64,000 nt of DNA from Labia minor (Eukaryota; Arthropoda; Insecta; Dermaptera; Spongiphoridae). A model generated the notes under the pieces. It saw only the letters and a program-made list of their open reading frames with translations, was not told the DNA's origin and made no database searches. Position numbers and translations under genes: made by a program. Location of the stretch: assembly GCA_963082975.1 (NCBI GenBank), contig OY720348.1:54835564-54899563 (forward strand), given 5' to 3'. The first letter of the stretch is position 1. Each line of letters begins with the position of its first letter. Below are positions 35,501 through 47,095 of the stretch, piece by piece.

Positions 35501-36489
35501 TAATAATAACTCCCTCTTCACATCGTCCGAGCCTAATCCCAAAAAAGACCAAAAGGGTTAGGTGAAAATTTACCAGCATTAAATGCTGAGTAAGTGCAAA
35601 AAATCGAATAATAATAATAATAATAATAATCATAATAAAGAATATCTGTAGTACTATAAAAAAGTGATCTACATATATAAATTTGCTTGTGATGTTAATA
35701 TTGATAAAACGGCCAGAATAATAATAATAATAAATAAAATAATCTCGATTTATATATTATCTGGGAATCGAAGTATATAAATAGGCATCAGAGAAATTCC
35801 ATGTTAAAAGAGATAAGCGAGGAGAATAATTGAAAAACACTGTTTTTGTGAGATAAATGTGTACGGTAATTTGTTTTTTATTTTTTATTTTTTTTATTAA
35901 TATATCTAATTGTGTAGAAAAAGAACATCTTGACCGAAAAGTGCATAGAAAGTTATCAATCAATAATAAAAATAATCTTAATAATTCAATTAGCATTTTC
36001 TATTTTAACATGCAATGGTGATTTAAATAGAAATCGAAAGAGAGTGAGAGAGAGAAATTAATATTAAAAATGCAATATATTGATAAAAGATAAATATAAA
36101 TAAAAAAATTTCATGGCTTTGGGAATGACATAAGAGGAATAAAAAATATTCCCTGGAAAAAGTATGAAATATATGATTTAAATAGATTTTTTTCATATTA
36201 TTTCATATTCTCTTTTTATATTGTTTTATATTATTTTAATAATATTCATCAGAACAAAAAAAAATATATATTTATCCAATGTTATTGTTAATAACTACAA
36301 TAAACTAGAATAAAATACTATGAAATAGTTTTAGTTAATAATATAAATAAAATAATAATCAAATGAAAGCAAACATAAATAGATATATAAATTTTAAACT
36401 TAAGTAAATATATAAATAATAATATATAAGAAAATATAAAATATAACACACGGGAGAGGGCGGCTCATTTCATCAAAATAATTATCATA
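35500..36489. other. AT-rich stretch with (ATA)n runs
   Basis: Trinucleotide AAT/ATA repeats at 35490-35507, 35610-35635 and 35717-35735. No gene supported. Confidence 0.5.
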
Positions 36490-37150
36490 GAATATCTTAT
36501 CTTATTATGTTAGCTAAAATTGTATATATATATAAATGTAAATGCGATATCAGAAACCGCTGTAACGATTTTTTTGAAATTTACACAATAGATAGTATTT
36601 ATAAAGAAAAATCGATAGGTATTGGTTTCATCCTCGGGAAAACAATCATCTTCATTAGTTTTTTTATAATTTAAATTTATATGACGTCATAGGATGTCAC
36701 CCAATCCTTCATGACGCCACAGCCAGCGCCTCCTTATATCTTATCTAATATTATAAATAAAATAAAATTAAAAATATTTATGTTATATTCATACCTGTTT
36801 TTTATTGAATTAATAGATATATTTAAATTATTTAGGAATGTTTCAAAACGTTTAGAAGATTTATCTTTATTTAAAGAGGCAAACTAAATGACGTCAACAG
36901 TACGTCAGACAGCGCTTCCGTACCTGAATTTGGTTGGAAGTTTATATGTAAAAGCTTTTCATAAATTTTGTTTCAATCAGTATATTACATAAAACCTCCA
37001 TTTGTTTTTGTGTTCTTACTTAAAATATATTTTATTTAATCAGTACATTAATTATATATTATTATTGTGTATGTTATATCTATCTATCTATCTACTCGAA
37101 ACTTCTTAGCCGCAACAACCACATTTCTCCAAGTGTCCCTTCATACATTG
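36490..37150 (-). repeat. Family X (inverted) joined to non-LTR tail segment
   Basis: The same compound arrangement as 12.59-13.21 kb: inverted X (GTTAGCTAAAATTGTATATA ... ACGTCATAGGATGTC), then TTGTTTCAATCAGTATATTA and TATCTATCTATCTACTCGAA. Shared junctions suggest the compound itself was copied. Confidence 0.6.
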
Positions 37151-37329
37151 TCCACCCAAATTAAAATCTTAATTGAAAATACAATTATGAGATCAAAATT
37201 AAAATTATTTATTCATATAATCCTAAAAATTAATAGAGGGATAAGTGAATGTTTTCAGTGTGTTAAATAAGTTAAAAATGTCAATATTAGAAAAATATAA
37301 ATATAAATATTATAAACATTCTTTGAATT

Positions 37330-37600
37330 GTATTCTTTGCTCTGCTGAATGACAACATGTAGATATCAAATTTTAAAAAAAATAATTTCTAAGATATGCA
37401 AGGATATTGTGATGTAATTTCATCGAAATCGGTTCAGCCAATTTTGAGTCTATAACGTCAAAATTTCTAGACAAACAGAAAGACATGAAAATTCTAAAGT
37501 CACTATTGGATTCTACAGGTCATGAAACGCGAAGATATGCAAAAAAATTTAAATTCACAGCAATGTGCAGACAAAAATCTTTATATATCATGATATATAT
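37330..37600. repeat. Dispersed repeat family W
   Basis: AATTTCATCGAAATCGGTTC, GGTCATGAAACGCGAAGATA and CAATGTGCAGACAAAAATC, in the same order as 13.44 kb and 46.15 kb. Confidence 0.6.
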
Positions 37601-37659
37601 GTCATGACTTAAAGAGCCTTTGTAGTTCAGGTATTTTAACATAATGATATAAAAAATCT

Positions 37660-38102
37660 GGAGTGTTTCCACTCGATTATCACGCAGTTTGAATTCGATT
37701 AAATAACATATATTATATTTAAATTAAATTTAATTAATTTTTCAAATTATAAATTAAAATTAATAAATAATACTTATTAAACCAGCGTGTGTTTGTAAAG
37801 AAACGTGCTGGCGAGTGATTTGTAGTGTTAAAAAATTAATTTCGGTACTTTTAGCGAATCAATCAAACTGAAATTCTATATATAGCAGTTTTATACAATT
37901 TTTAATCATGTGAAAAACTATCAAACATATATCTTTATGTTTACGGTTAGTTTAGAGGAAAAAAAATGAAAATGTGGTAGGTTATGACCCTCTTCCGGAT
38001 GATCTACATTTCTCAAAAGTTGATAGAAAACTACGCGAATTTTGAATAATGCCCGTGTACCAAATTTCATTATTCTAGCTCAAGCCGTTTTTGCGTAATC
38101 TT

Positions 38103-38190
<88 letters not shown>

Positions 38191-38283
38191 TAAGAGAGAG
38201 ACATTTTTCTCAACCTTAGTGAAAATGACTCAGGGTTCTTCAAAACGTATAAAAACATCAAAATCTCGACTTCGAGATAGTAA
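37660..38283 (+). repeat. Z1 repeat with expanded CA microsatellite
   Basis: A complete family order with a (CA)n tract of about 39 units at 38107-38185, in the position where other Z1 copies have short CA/CATA tracts. It ends AAATCTCGACTTCGAGATAG. Confidence 0.75.
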
Positions 38284-38899
38284 AAACACTATTATTCTGT
38301 AACCAAAGTGAGAATAACAACAAAACAAGTGCTAACATATTTTATAACTCTTTTTAATTATCACTATAACACAAATATTCTTTAAATATATTTAAATATT
38401 TTATTTTTAATGTTTTTCTAAACGTATTTTTTGTTCTATTAATTGACCATCTTAAAATCTAAAGTTTTAATAATCGACTATAATTTGATCTAGTAATTGA
38501 CCACCAACCTAAAATGGGTTTAAAATAAATAAATGGAATAAAAGGCACTAAGGATTGAGTTTATTAATATTTTTATAATTTTTTATATTTACAGTTCATA
38601 TCGGGAATTAGTTAACATTTCTTATTTTGCTAATTACTTATTTTTATGCAAATTTCTCTTAAGGCGGTCAATTCCTTTAAATAAATAATATATATAAATA
38701 TAATATATGTAAGGGTCCTTGCTAAATTTTACTACATAAATGCTTTCTTTCTTTCCTCAATGAAATAAAATTAAATTTAAATAAAAAAGAAATAATTAAT
38801 TAATTTAAAATAATAGACTAAAGATAGTCTCAATTTGTATAACTAAAAGTTTTATCCATTAGTTAGTTTAATTTATTTTTTTTTCAATTTTAGGGGTTG
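38284..38899. other. AT-rich stretch, nothing seen
   Basis: No feature supported. Confidence 0.5.
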
Positions 38900-39350
38900 C
38901 GGATATTTTGAAAACGATTGTTTTGTAATGTCAATCTAATCCTAACTCGTGTATGGCACCCTCCCCCACCCTCATTCTCTTTCTTTTTTCCACCAGTTAC
39001 CCCCCCCCCCACGGATGACCTCGATGCATTTCAAGTTCGTTCGGATTGCATCCCACCTTGTGGACTGCGGCTGGCAGTCTGGCTTGGAATCGCTTATCAT
39101 CAACCTTATTGCTTATCTCCGTCTATAATTTGCTCCTACTCATGTTGGTTACTTTTATAGCATAGTTAACTAACACACGCCTTCCTTATATAAAGCTTAT
39201 AAAAGCGGTGTACTGATAGGACGCAAACGATGCCATGAATCAAAGAAGCCGCTATCTGCCACTTCACACCAGGACTTGGGAAATACAACCAGCCTCTGGT
39301 ATCAGAAGCCAGACCCCCACCCCGATAAACATCCTAAACAACACCACCCA
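38900..39350. other. GC-richer non-repeat island
   Basis: Contains GGACTGCGGCTGGCAGTCTG, GGCACCCTCCCCCACCC, a C-run (39000-39011) and CAAACGATGCCATGAATC. No convincing exon. Possible regulatory or unknown transcribed sequence. Confidence 0.3.
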
Positions 39351-39532
39351 TCATTAATAATATATATAAAGATTCTCAATTTCGACAAATATATTCTATT
39401 TACACACAATATATGATACAATATTGATATTAAAGGTGACACAGCGGTATAGAGCTCGTTACATATTTAATTATATATATAGAGGAAGAGAGTGAGGAGA
39501 TTCTATTAGAAAAAAAAACACTAATATATATA

Positions 39533-40387
39533 CTAGGTTTGTTCAAAAGAAAAGGTGAATTTTGAATTATTTCGAAAAGTATTTATTTATTCATCAATAT
39601 CCATTTTGTCCCCTTCAAAGTAATTCGTCTCAGATATAATTCACTTATGTCAGCGCTTCTTCCAATCGTCGAAGCACTTATGGTATGGCGACTTTATCTC
39701 ATCAATTGTGGCAAAACGTTTTCCTTTCATTGGTCTCTTCAGTTTGAGAATAGGAAAAAGTCGCAGGGAGCCAAATCTGGTGAATACGGTGGTTGAGGCA
39801 TGATAACAGTGTTTTTTTAGACAAAAAATCACGAACAAGCAATGATGTATGAGCTGGTGCATTATTTATGATAAGTTTTTTCCACAATCCCGATCGTTTG
39901 AGCCGTATTGCTTTACGTAAACATAACATAACTCTCTTGTAGTATTCCTTATTAACAGTACGACTTGTTGTCAAGAACTCATGTTGCAGCTCGCCATTGT
40001 AATCGAAGAAAACAGTGAGCAAAACCTTCACATTTGATCGAACTTGGCGTGCTTTTTTAAAGCGCATGTACCACTTATAAACATTTTTTTGAGACAAACT
40101 AGACTCGCCGAATGCCACAGTCAATATTTTAAGTAGGTTGGAGCAGTTTATTCCATATTTAACGCTAAATTTAATACATATTCTTTGATTCATTTTTTAA
40201 ATAAAAAATCGAAGAACACACAAACGTGACTAACTTTTTCAGTTGTCAAAAAAATACTAATCCAAAATGGCTGATATCGTCAATATATGAGAAACATATG
40301 TGTACCAACATAACAAAAAAAAATTCGTTAATTGAATGTACACAACTATCAAAATTCAAAATTCACCTTTTCTTTTAACAGACCTCA
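39533..40387 (-). mobile_element. Defective mariner element
   Basis: Inverted ends AGGTTTGTTCAAAAGAAAAG and (reverse complement) AGGTCTGTTAAAAGAAAAGG are flanked by TA. The minus strand encodes a mariner transposase relic starting MNQRICIKFSVKYGINCSNL (40193). The N-terminal part runs to YMRFKKARQ, then a deletion joins it to VKVLLTVFFDYNGELQHEF, removing the region with the first catalytic Asp. The second motif reads INNAPAHTS (Asp replaced by Asn). A frameshift follows, after which YSPDLAPCDFF and LKRPMKGKRFATIDEIKS continue in other frames. It is catalytically dead. Confidence 0.88.
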
Positions 40388-41047
40388 TATACTATTTATA
40401 TATGTTTTTTCAATTTAAATAAAATATTTCAGTAGTTTAATCATAATCCTTATGATAACTATCATCTTTTCTATGCTGTGGTAGAACAAAAAATATTACA
40501 AATATTGGTTAATAAACGAAATTTTTTTTTTTTTAATTTTGAAAAACCTTTCTGGTTATCATTCTTGTCTGACCTCAAATTTGAAGTTGAGAGATCGAAT
40601 TTCAATAAATTCATGAAATTAAGAATTTAAATAGACACCTGAGAGATTAAATAATCAAGGTTTGAAACAAAAACAAATCTTTCTCAATAACAATTTTTAT
40701 TTATTCAATCTATCGAAATAAAATTTTATATTAATTGGATTGTTTGTTTAGGTGGCATTGAATTTTTGACCCTATTATTATCGTCTGGGTACTTGTTGAT
40801 TGGGGTGACTGTTATTCATTCATTTCATATATATATATATATATACTAGTATATATATACAAAAGACCCGATATCCAATTTGAGGGGGCGAATATATATA
40901 AACCAAATGAATAATATTATTTGTATTTTAAAATAAATTAATAGATATTTAGAATTATTATTATTAATATTATTAATGATTATTCTATTTTTTTAAATCT
41001 TTGAGCCAATTATTTATTCTAGAATCAATTTATTCGTAGATAATATA

Positions 41048-41536
41048 CGAGGGTGGGGTGAAAAATTTCCGGCCTGGCCAAGAAAACGATGATTTTAAAT
41101 TTTTTTTTTGCTATATTTTTCAACATAATCTCCATCAATACTGATAAATTTCTCATAACGGTGTTCTAATTAATTTAATTTATTTATTTAATTAATTAAT
41201 TAAATAATTAATTTTATTTAATTTAATCTAATTTAGTCTCATTAACAGTTATGAATTGACGCAAAAATTCGTTCGGATTACGCCTACAGCGTCAAATTGT
41301 TCGTAGAAATGGTTTTTCGAAGTAGTTTTTTAGTCTAACGTTAGCAAACGCGGCATCCACGTTGCACACAGCTTTCCATGTTCAAATGGTTGTGCAAAAT
41401 ATTTCGCACACGTTCAACTGACATCGTACAGGTCTCAGCTATCTTGAATGTTGAAAAATAAAGCAAAAAAAAAAAAAAAAAAATTTAAAAACATCGTTTT
41501 TCTTGGTCAGGCCGGAAACTTTTCACCCCACCCTCG
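41048..41536. mobile_element. Mariner-derived MITE with long inverted ends
   Basis: The ends CGAGGGTGGGGTGAAAAATT and (reverse complement) CGAGGGTGGGGTGAAAAGTT extend for more than 50 bases and are flanked by TA. The minus-strand interior reads MSVERVRNILHNHLNMESC, resembling the mariner helix-turn-helix region. Only a fragment of transposase is left. Confidence 0.85.
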
Positions 41537-41689
41537 TAAATATATATATAAATAAATTATAAACTAAATAATACTATTTGTATTCGAAAATAAATTAATA
41601 GAGATTTAAAATTATTATTATTATTATTATTAATGATTATTCTTTTTTTTTTTTTTTGAAATCTTTGGGCCAATTATTCTAGGATCAAT

Positions 41690-41905
41690 TTATTCGTAGA
41701 TTGCATTTCATTGCAGCGATTCTCGTGACGGCACCTCAAAGACCCGCGGCCCGCTATCTTCGTTGCAATGGCACGCCTACCGGCGCCTTTGATCTTTACT
41801 AATGTGATATTAAATTTGACCAAATAAATCCTTCACATCGGCTCATTAAATAATGGCTTTCTTATGTGTTCAATTCGGTGACAAATTCCGGAAGTGGATC
41901 AGTTT
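41690..41905. other. GC-richer non-repeat island
   Basis: TTCTCGTGACGGCACCTCAA, CGCGGCCCGCTATCTTCGTT and CACGCCTACCGGCGCCTTTG. No open frame of note; a possible regulatory element. Confidence 0.3.
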
Positions 41906-42429
41906 AAAACAAAATAAATAAACAAATAAATGTAAAATAATATATATATATATATATAAACAAAATTAACATTCAGAATATATAAGGAGGAGGGGGAGGT
42001 TGAATGAAGGAAGTTTACAAAATAAACTATCTTTTCTGAAAACTTCCTATCGGCAAAGATTACCCAACTAGTAGAGGGAGAGGGAATGGGAGGAGGGGGG
42101 ATATGTGCGATAGTGTACAAATTGAAAAAAATTTATGCTTTTATGATCTTGGGAGAAAACAGTTGGCGGATAGATAGATCCTTGACTCAATCGCTTTAAT
42201 AAAATACTAATAAAATAAATATTAATAAATAAAAATAATTTCAAATTAATTTTTAATAATAGTAATAATAATAATACAAATTAAAATTGGAAGAGCAGTT
42301 AAAATTTGATTCAATTTGACAATAATAAAATAAAATCGATATATAATTTAGATCAAATATTATTGATATATTTAATTAATATAATAAATTAAATTAATTA
42401 AATTATAATAATAAAATAAATTAAAAAAC

Positions 42430-42615
42430 CTCTACTTTTATACGTCTTACGCAAGGAAAACGCCTATCAAGTTGATTATATCAAGTAGGTGTCCTATAAT
42501 CAGTAGAACGGGTCCTATCAACCTTTACCTTGATTTTCTTGATCGGAGGCGCTACTTTTTATCAAATAGCTTCCTAATTTTGATACCAGAGGCTGGGTTG
42601 ATTTTGTCCCATAGT
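42430..42615 (-). repeat. tRNA-derived SINE, inverted 3' part
   Basis: Inverted body: AAACGCCTATCAAGTTGA, TAGGTGTCCTATAATCAGTA and CTTGATCGGAGGCGCTACTT. The tRNA-like head is missing. Confidence 0.65.
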
Positions 42616-42769
42616 CCTCAGCTAATAAACTAAACTAAATCAAACTAAATTAAAATAAAATAAAATTAAACATTATAAAATATATTGAGTATATTATATT
42701 ATAAATTCAAAGTATAAATAGAAATTTCACTTTTAAATTAATTCATTTGATTTCTTTGCATTCTTTCTC

Positions 42770-43260
42770 ATTGAAGTTCGATGGGTTGGTACTTTACGAC
42801 TTGATTAAAAGTGAAGACGAAAAGGGAACGAGAGGTTAACATTACGGAGAACCATCCACCCACTTACCACCAGCATCATCACTTCGCCATCGTCAGTTTC
42901 ACCCCCTCGCCTATTTGTAATTAATTAATTGGGTGTCCAGATTGGCTGTGACTAAGCACTTGTCCAGGTCGTTAACATGCAGCACCAGGAGGGTTTGTTT
43001 GCTTGCCTTGAATCCAATCACTGGCAGTAACTCGAATGGTGCGTGATTTTCGCTTAATCCAAACAACGGAGCCATTTATTAACGGAGGAAAGAGAAGCAG
43101 CCGCATTTGTCGCCCTCGTGTTACACAAACATCGTAAACACCCTGCAACTCATATTGCCCCTAGGCGAGAAAACATTAAAAGGTCTCTATTTTAATTAGA
43201 GACGTTGAGGACAAGAATAGAACCAAGGTGGGTGATTTTCCAATCGTTTTATTCTACAAG
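42770..43260. other. GC-richer, complex non-repeat block
   Basis: Includes GTAATTAATTAATTGGGTGT, GATTGGCTGTGACTAAGCAC, GGTCGTTAACATGCAGCACC, GTGTTACACAAACATCG and CTCATATTGCCCC. The TAATTAATTA core is homeodomain-type. No protein frame. This is a candidate enhancer upstream of the odd-skipped-family gene (inference from composition and uniqueness only). Confidence 0.35.
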
Positions 43261-43504
43261 TCTCATTCACCAAATAAAATTAATTAATTAATCCAATAGA
43301 AGTATATTGATAATCATAAATTTAATGGAAGCATAAGTAAATATTACTAATATATTAAAGTTATACAGAAGCACAGTGCCTAGCCTGAATAACTACGACC
43401 ACGTGAATATGATCATCAGAAGAGAGAATTTATCTAAATTGATTAAAAAAAAAATCATAAATAGGTTGATGAAATATATGATATGATTGTACTGTTAGAA
43501 TTAA

Positions 43505-43966
43505 TATATAGTACCTGGTTCACCGAGCCTAGATACTTTAAAAAAATTATTCCTTATGAACTATGAATATTTAAGATCAAGATTAATATTTAAAATAAAT
43601 AAACGACAAAATATATTAAAAAATTTCAAATAATTTAAAAGAACATAAATAAAAAAAAAGAGTCACAAAAAAAACACCCATAAACGCAAGTATTAATGCA
43701 CTGAAAGTCAGAAAAGAATGGCCTGTGGATATTAATTTTATTTTATTTATATTTTGTATTTAAGGAAACGCTGTCCGGCGTTGCCTGGCGCCATTTTTTT
43801 TTTATTAAAATTCCTATTTTAAATTTATATTTATATTTATATTTTTCCCGAGGCTGAAACCAATACAGATCGATTTTTCTTTATAAATATGATTTATGGT
43901 GTGAATTTCAAAAAAAAACCTTCGAGCGGTTTAATAATTAAAAAATACAAATATATATATAATATA
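43505..43966 (+). repeat. Dispersed repeat family X, copy
   Basis: GTACCTGGTTCACCGAGCCT, AAGGAAACGCTGTCCGGCGT, TTTTTCCCGAGGCTGAAACC and AAATATATATATAATATA, broken by the Helitron-like end at 43967. Confidence 0.65.
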
Positions 43967-44048
43967 CTAGCTGCTCAGAGCGCCTTCGGCGCTCTTCACA
44001 CCTAGACGGGGGCTCCGCCCACTGTACCCCCGAGTGGTACATAATATT
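43967..44048 (-). mobile_element. Helitron-type 3' terminus
   Basis: On the minus strand the sequence ends GAGCGCCGAAGGCGCTC (hairpin, 43978-43994), seven bases, then CTAG followed by T. Hairpin plus CTRR plus a host T is the Helitron 3' signature. The adjacent GGGGGCTCCGCCC is a second stem. The same end occurs at 61248 and, in the other orientation, at 59640. The 5' TC end was not located. Confidence 0.7.
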
Positions 44049-45240
44049 TGGTTGAAAGTAGTAAAAGGTTTTCATCCATTTTGTTTCAATCCTTATATTA
44101 CATAAAACATTCATTTCTTTTTGTGTTCTTATTCAAAATCTATTTTAATTTAATCAGTAAATTAATTATATATATTATTATTATTGTAGATGTTATATCT
44201 ATCTATCTATGTGGCTCAAAGATACTCGAAAGTTCTTGGCCGCAACAACCACATTTGTCCAAGTGTCCCTATCCTGAGCCCTTGTCCCATCTCTCTTACG
44301 TCCCTTCCTACGCGTCATTGCTTTTACAAGCGGACGTTTTCCAATCGGTCTCCCCACCAATATCTTTTTCCTCTCCCATTCTAGCCACGTGCCCTGCCTA
44401 TCGCAACTTTTTCCCTTTTATAACCCTAACTATTTCTAAAGATGCAGAGAGACCATGCAATTTCTTGTTATGCTGTCTCCCCCATTCCCCGGTGACCTCA
44501 TTTTTCTTTGGCCAATAAATGCAGGGAAGAATCCTATTCTCAAATACTCTGAATCTACTCTCATCTCCCAGGGTCATAGACCATGCCTCCCACCCATATA
44601 ATGCAACAGGCAAAATAATTTTTTTATATATTCCCTTTGATTATAATTTTGAAGAGATAAGCCTCTTTATTGAAAAGATAACAGGCGTTTCCCGATTGTA
44701 ACCCCGATTTAAATTCTTCTCAAATATTATTATCCTTCGTGATTACATTCAATTTTTCTACATATTCAAATTCTACATTTTGTATCTTAAGATTTTGTAT
44801 GTTAATACTCTTCCTCTTTATTACTAAATATTTTTTCTTATCACTATTAATATCAAACCTCCATTAATTTTTCCTCGCTATCTGCAATTGCAATTTCCTA
44901 ATCTCCTATTATATTTAAGTCGTCTGGGTAACCTAATATTTTACAATTGATTTCCGCATCTTATTCTTTCTTTACTACCTTCAAGAAAAATTTGAAGATC
45001 AAAATTTGAAAAAGTTTATGCTGATCTATATTGAGTCATGTGTATGTTTTACTAAAGTCTACAAATAATTAGTGAACAGAAATATTGAATTCGCAGTTTT
45101 TTCCTAATATCTGTTATAATGAAAATATCTTAATTAATGTTGATCGATTTGGCCTGAACCCGCAATGATATCTCCTAATATTTCCTCCGCCTATGGTTCT
45201 TAAGTATATTCTATGTTATAATAGTGAAATAGAGTATAAT
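44049..45240 (-). pseudogene. Non-LTR retrotransposon reverse transcriptase relic
   Basis: Reading the minus strand: CGFRPNRSTLIKIFSL near 45.14 kb, LFVDFSKTYT near 45.07 kb, and ILGYPDDLNIIGD near 44.93 kb (the YADD catalytic box, here YPDD). VALYGWEAWSMTL, FENRILPCIYWPKKNEVTGE and IVRVIKGKKLR follow at 44.61-44.40 kb. The order is that of an APE-type non-LTR ORF2 from fingers to C-terminal domain. Many stops and shifts make it a pseudogene. The 3' tail continues to about 44.05 kb and recurs at 13.0 and 36.9 kb. Confidence 0.8.
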
Positions 45241-46154
45241 ATTTCTTGATCATTACATTTTGGTATTTTATTTTCATTGCTAGATTATTATTGAATATTT
45301 TTAATTATAATGAAACTTGAGAAAATGCAAAAATAGAGACTTGAGACAATTTATAAAAATTAACGGCATAAAACTATAGATAAATTAACAATATATACAT
45401 TCATTAATAGTATTAATTTAAATATTTGTTTTTTTATTATTAAGTTCATTTATTAATTTTTTTAGATCATAGTTATTTTCCTCCCTTAAAAGAAACTTAT
45501 CTAATTCTGTGGTGCTAGGGGATTTGAAAATTATTAGTCGCAATATGAAGATTTCGCTTACAGTTTCTGTCATGTCCGACCTCCGTCCATCAGTTATATT
45601 CTCTCAAGTTTCTTGCTTTTATTAATCATGTGATCTATATATTTAATTTTTTTGATTCATTGTAATAAAATTTAAACAAATAAAAATTTTCACTTTGGTA
45701 ATTTATATAAATTTCAATTTAAACTGATTGTGAGTGATACGCTTTTCCAATACTCTGAATAATTTGTGTATAGAAATATTGAATGTTCTTAGCGAGATTT
45801 TTTAACCTTTCACTTTCAAATAGAAAAGAAGAAATATTCATATATTAGAAAGAATAAATAAAAATTAAGTTAATATAAATATGATCTAAATATTTTATTA
45901 AATTAATTAAAATGGGAACTTTTAGAATAAATCATTTAATTGAATTGATATTTAAATATTAGAATTTAAAATAAAAAGTGAAATATTATAATAATTCTTC
46001 GATTGGGAATCGCTATGATAATTCATTGTTTAAAATGATTCCGCTAGAGCCAGTGGGCCACGCCAGGATCTTGAATGAACAACACGGAGAATTATATAAA
46101 CTTTAAAAAATTAATTTCTGCGGTTATTGTTTAGATATAGATAAAATTTATAGC
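45241..46154. other. AT-rich stretch, nothing firm
   Basis: May hold further decayed parts of the retrotransposon (a complex patch at 45515-45620), but no motif could be read. Otherwise A/T-rich. Confidence 0.4.
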
Positions 46155-46400
46155 CTATGTTACTCTAGGGGTATATAAGAATATTGTGATGTAATTTCAT
46201 AGAAATCGGTTCAGCCAATTCTGAGTCTATAAAATAGTAATTTTCCGGACAGACAGACAGACAGACAGACAGATATGAAAAATTCTAAAGTCACATTTGG
46301 ATTCTAGAGGTCATGAAACGCGAAGATATGCAAAAATTTTTAAATTCTGAGCAATGTGCAGACAAAAACCTTTTTTTATATTTATAGATAATAAGATAAG
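46155..46400. repeat. Dispersed repeat family W with (ACAG)n
   Basis: TAATTTCATAGAAATCGGTT, a GACA tetranucleotide run at 46248-46272, GGTCATGAAACGCGAAGATA and CAATGTGCAGACAAAAACCT. Confidence 0.6.
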
Positions 46401-46404
46401 AGTA

Positions 46405-46620
46405 CGAGTACGTGGTTCATCGAGCCATAGCTCGGTCAATAAAAAAAATGATTCCTTATTATCGGGCTTGGTTAATAATATTAATACCTGATTCACCGAA
46501 TAGCCATTCAAATAATTTACAAGAACATAAATTTAATTTGGGGTCAATGAAGATTTCGAAAAATTATATAGGGGTCGATGATCAAAAAAGTTTGGTGACC
46601 CCTGTTTTAAAGAATAAAAA
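46405..46620. repeat. Paired X heads and a hAT end
   Basis: GGTTCATCGAGCCATAGCTC and GATTCACCGAATAGCC heads (46412-46505), then at about 46545-46605 AAAAAGTTTGGTGACCCCTG, an isolated hAT-like right end (reverse complement CAGGGGTCACCAAAC). Confidence 0.5.
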
Positions 46621-47095
46621 TCAGGAGTATCTCTCTTTTAATATCTCGCAATTAGAATTGGATTAAATAACATATAATAAATTAATAAGTAAATTAAATT
46701 TAATTAATTATAAATTAAAATTAATAAATAATATTTATTAAACCAGCGCGTGTATGGCTCTTTGTTTATGACACGGCATCACGTGCTGGCGCGTGATTTG
46801 CAGTGTTAAAAAATTACTTTCAGGGATTCAATCAAACTGAATTTTTATATACTTAAAGCAGTTTTATACAATTGTCAATTATGTGAAAAACTATCGTCAT
46901 ATATCTTTATTTTTACCGTCAGTTTAGAGGAAAAAAAATAAAAACATAAAAACATCACCCTCTTCCGATTGAGTTACATTTCTCAAAAGTTCAGAGAAAA
47001 CTACGAATTTTGAATAATGCCCGTATACCAAATTTCATTATTCTAGCTCAAACCGTTTTTGCGTAATCTTGTTAAAATACACACACACACACACA
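46620..47095 (+). repeat. Z1 repeat, upstream of two in tandem
   Basis: GGAGTATCTCTCTTTTAATA start, CACGTGCTGGCGCGTGATTT, ATTCTAGCTCAAACCGTTTT, and a CA tract (47081-47096), at which the next Z1 copy begins. The junction lies exactly within the CA tract. Confidence 0.65.
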
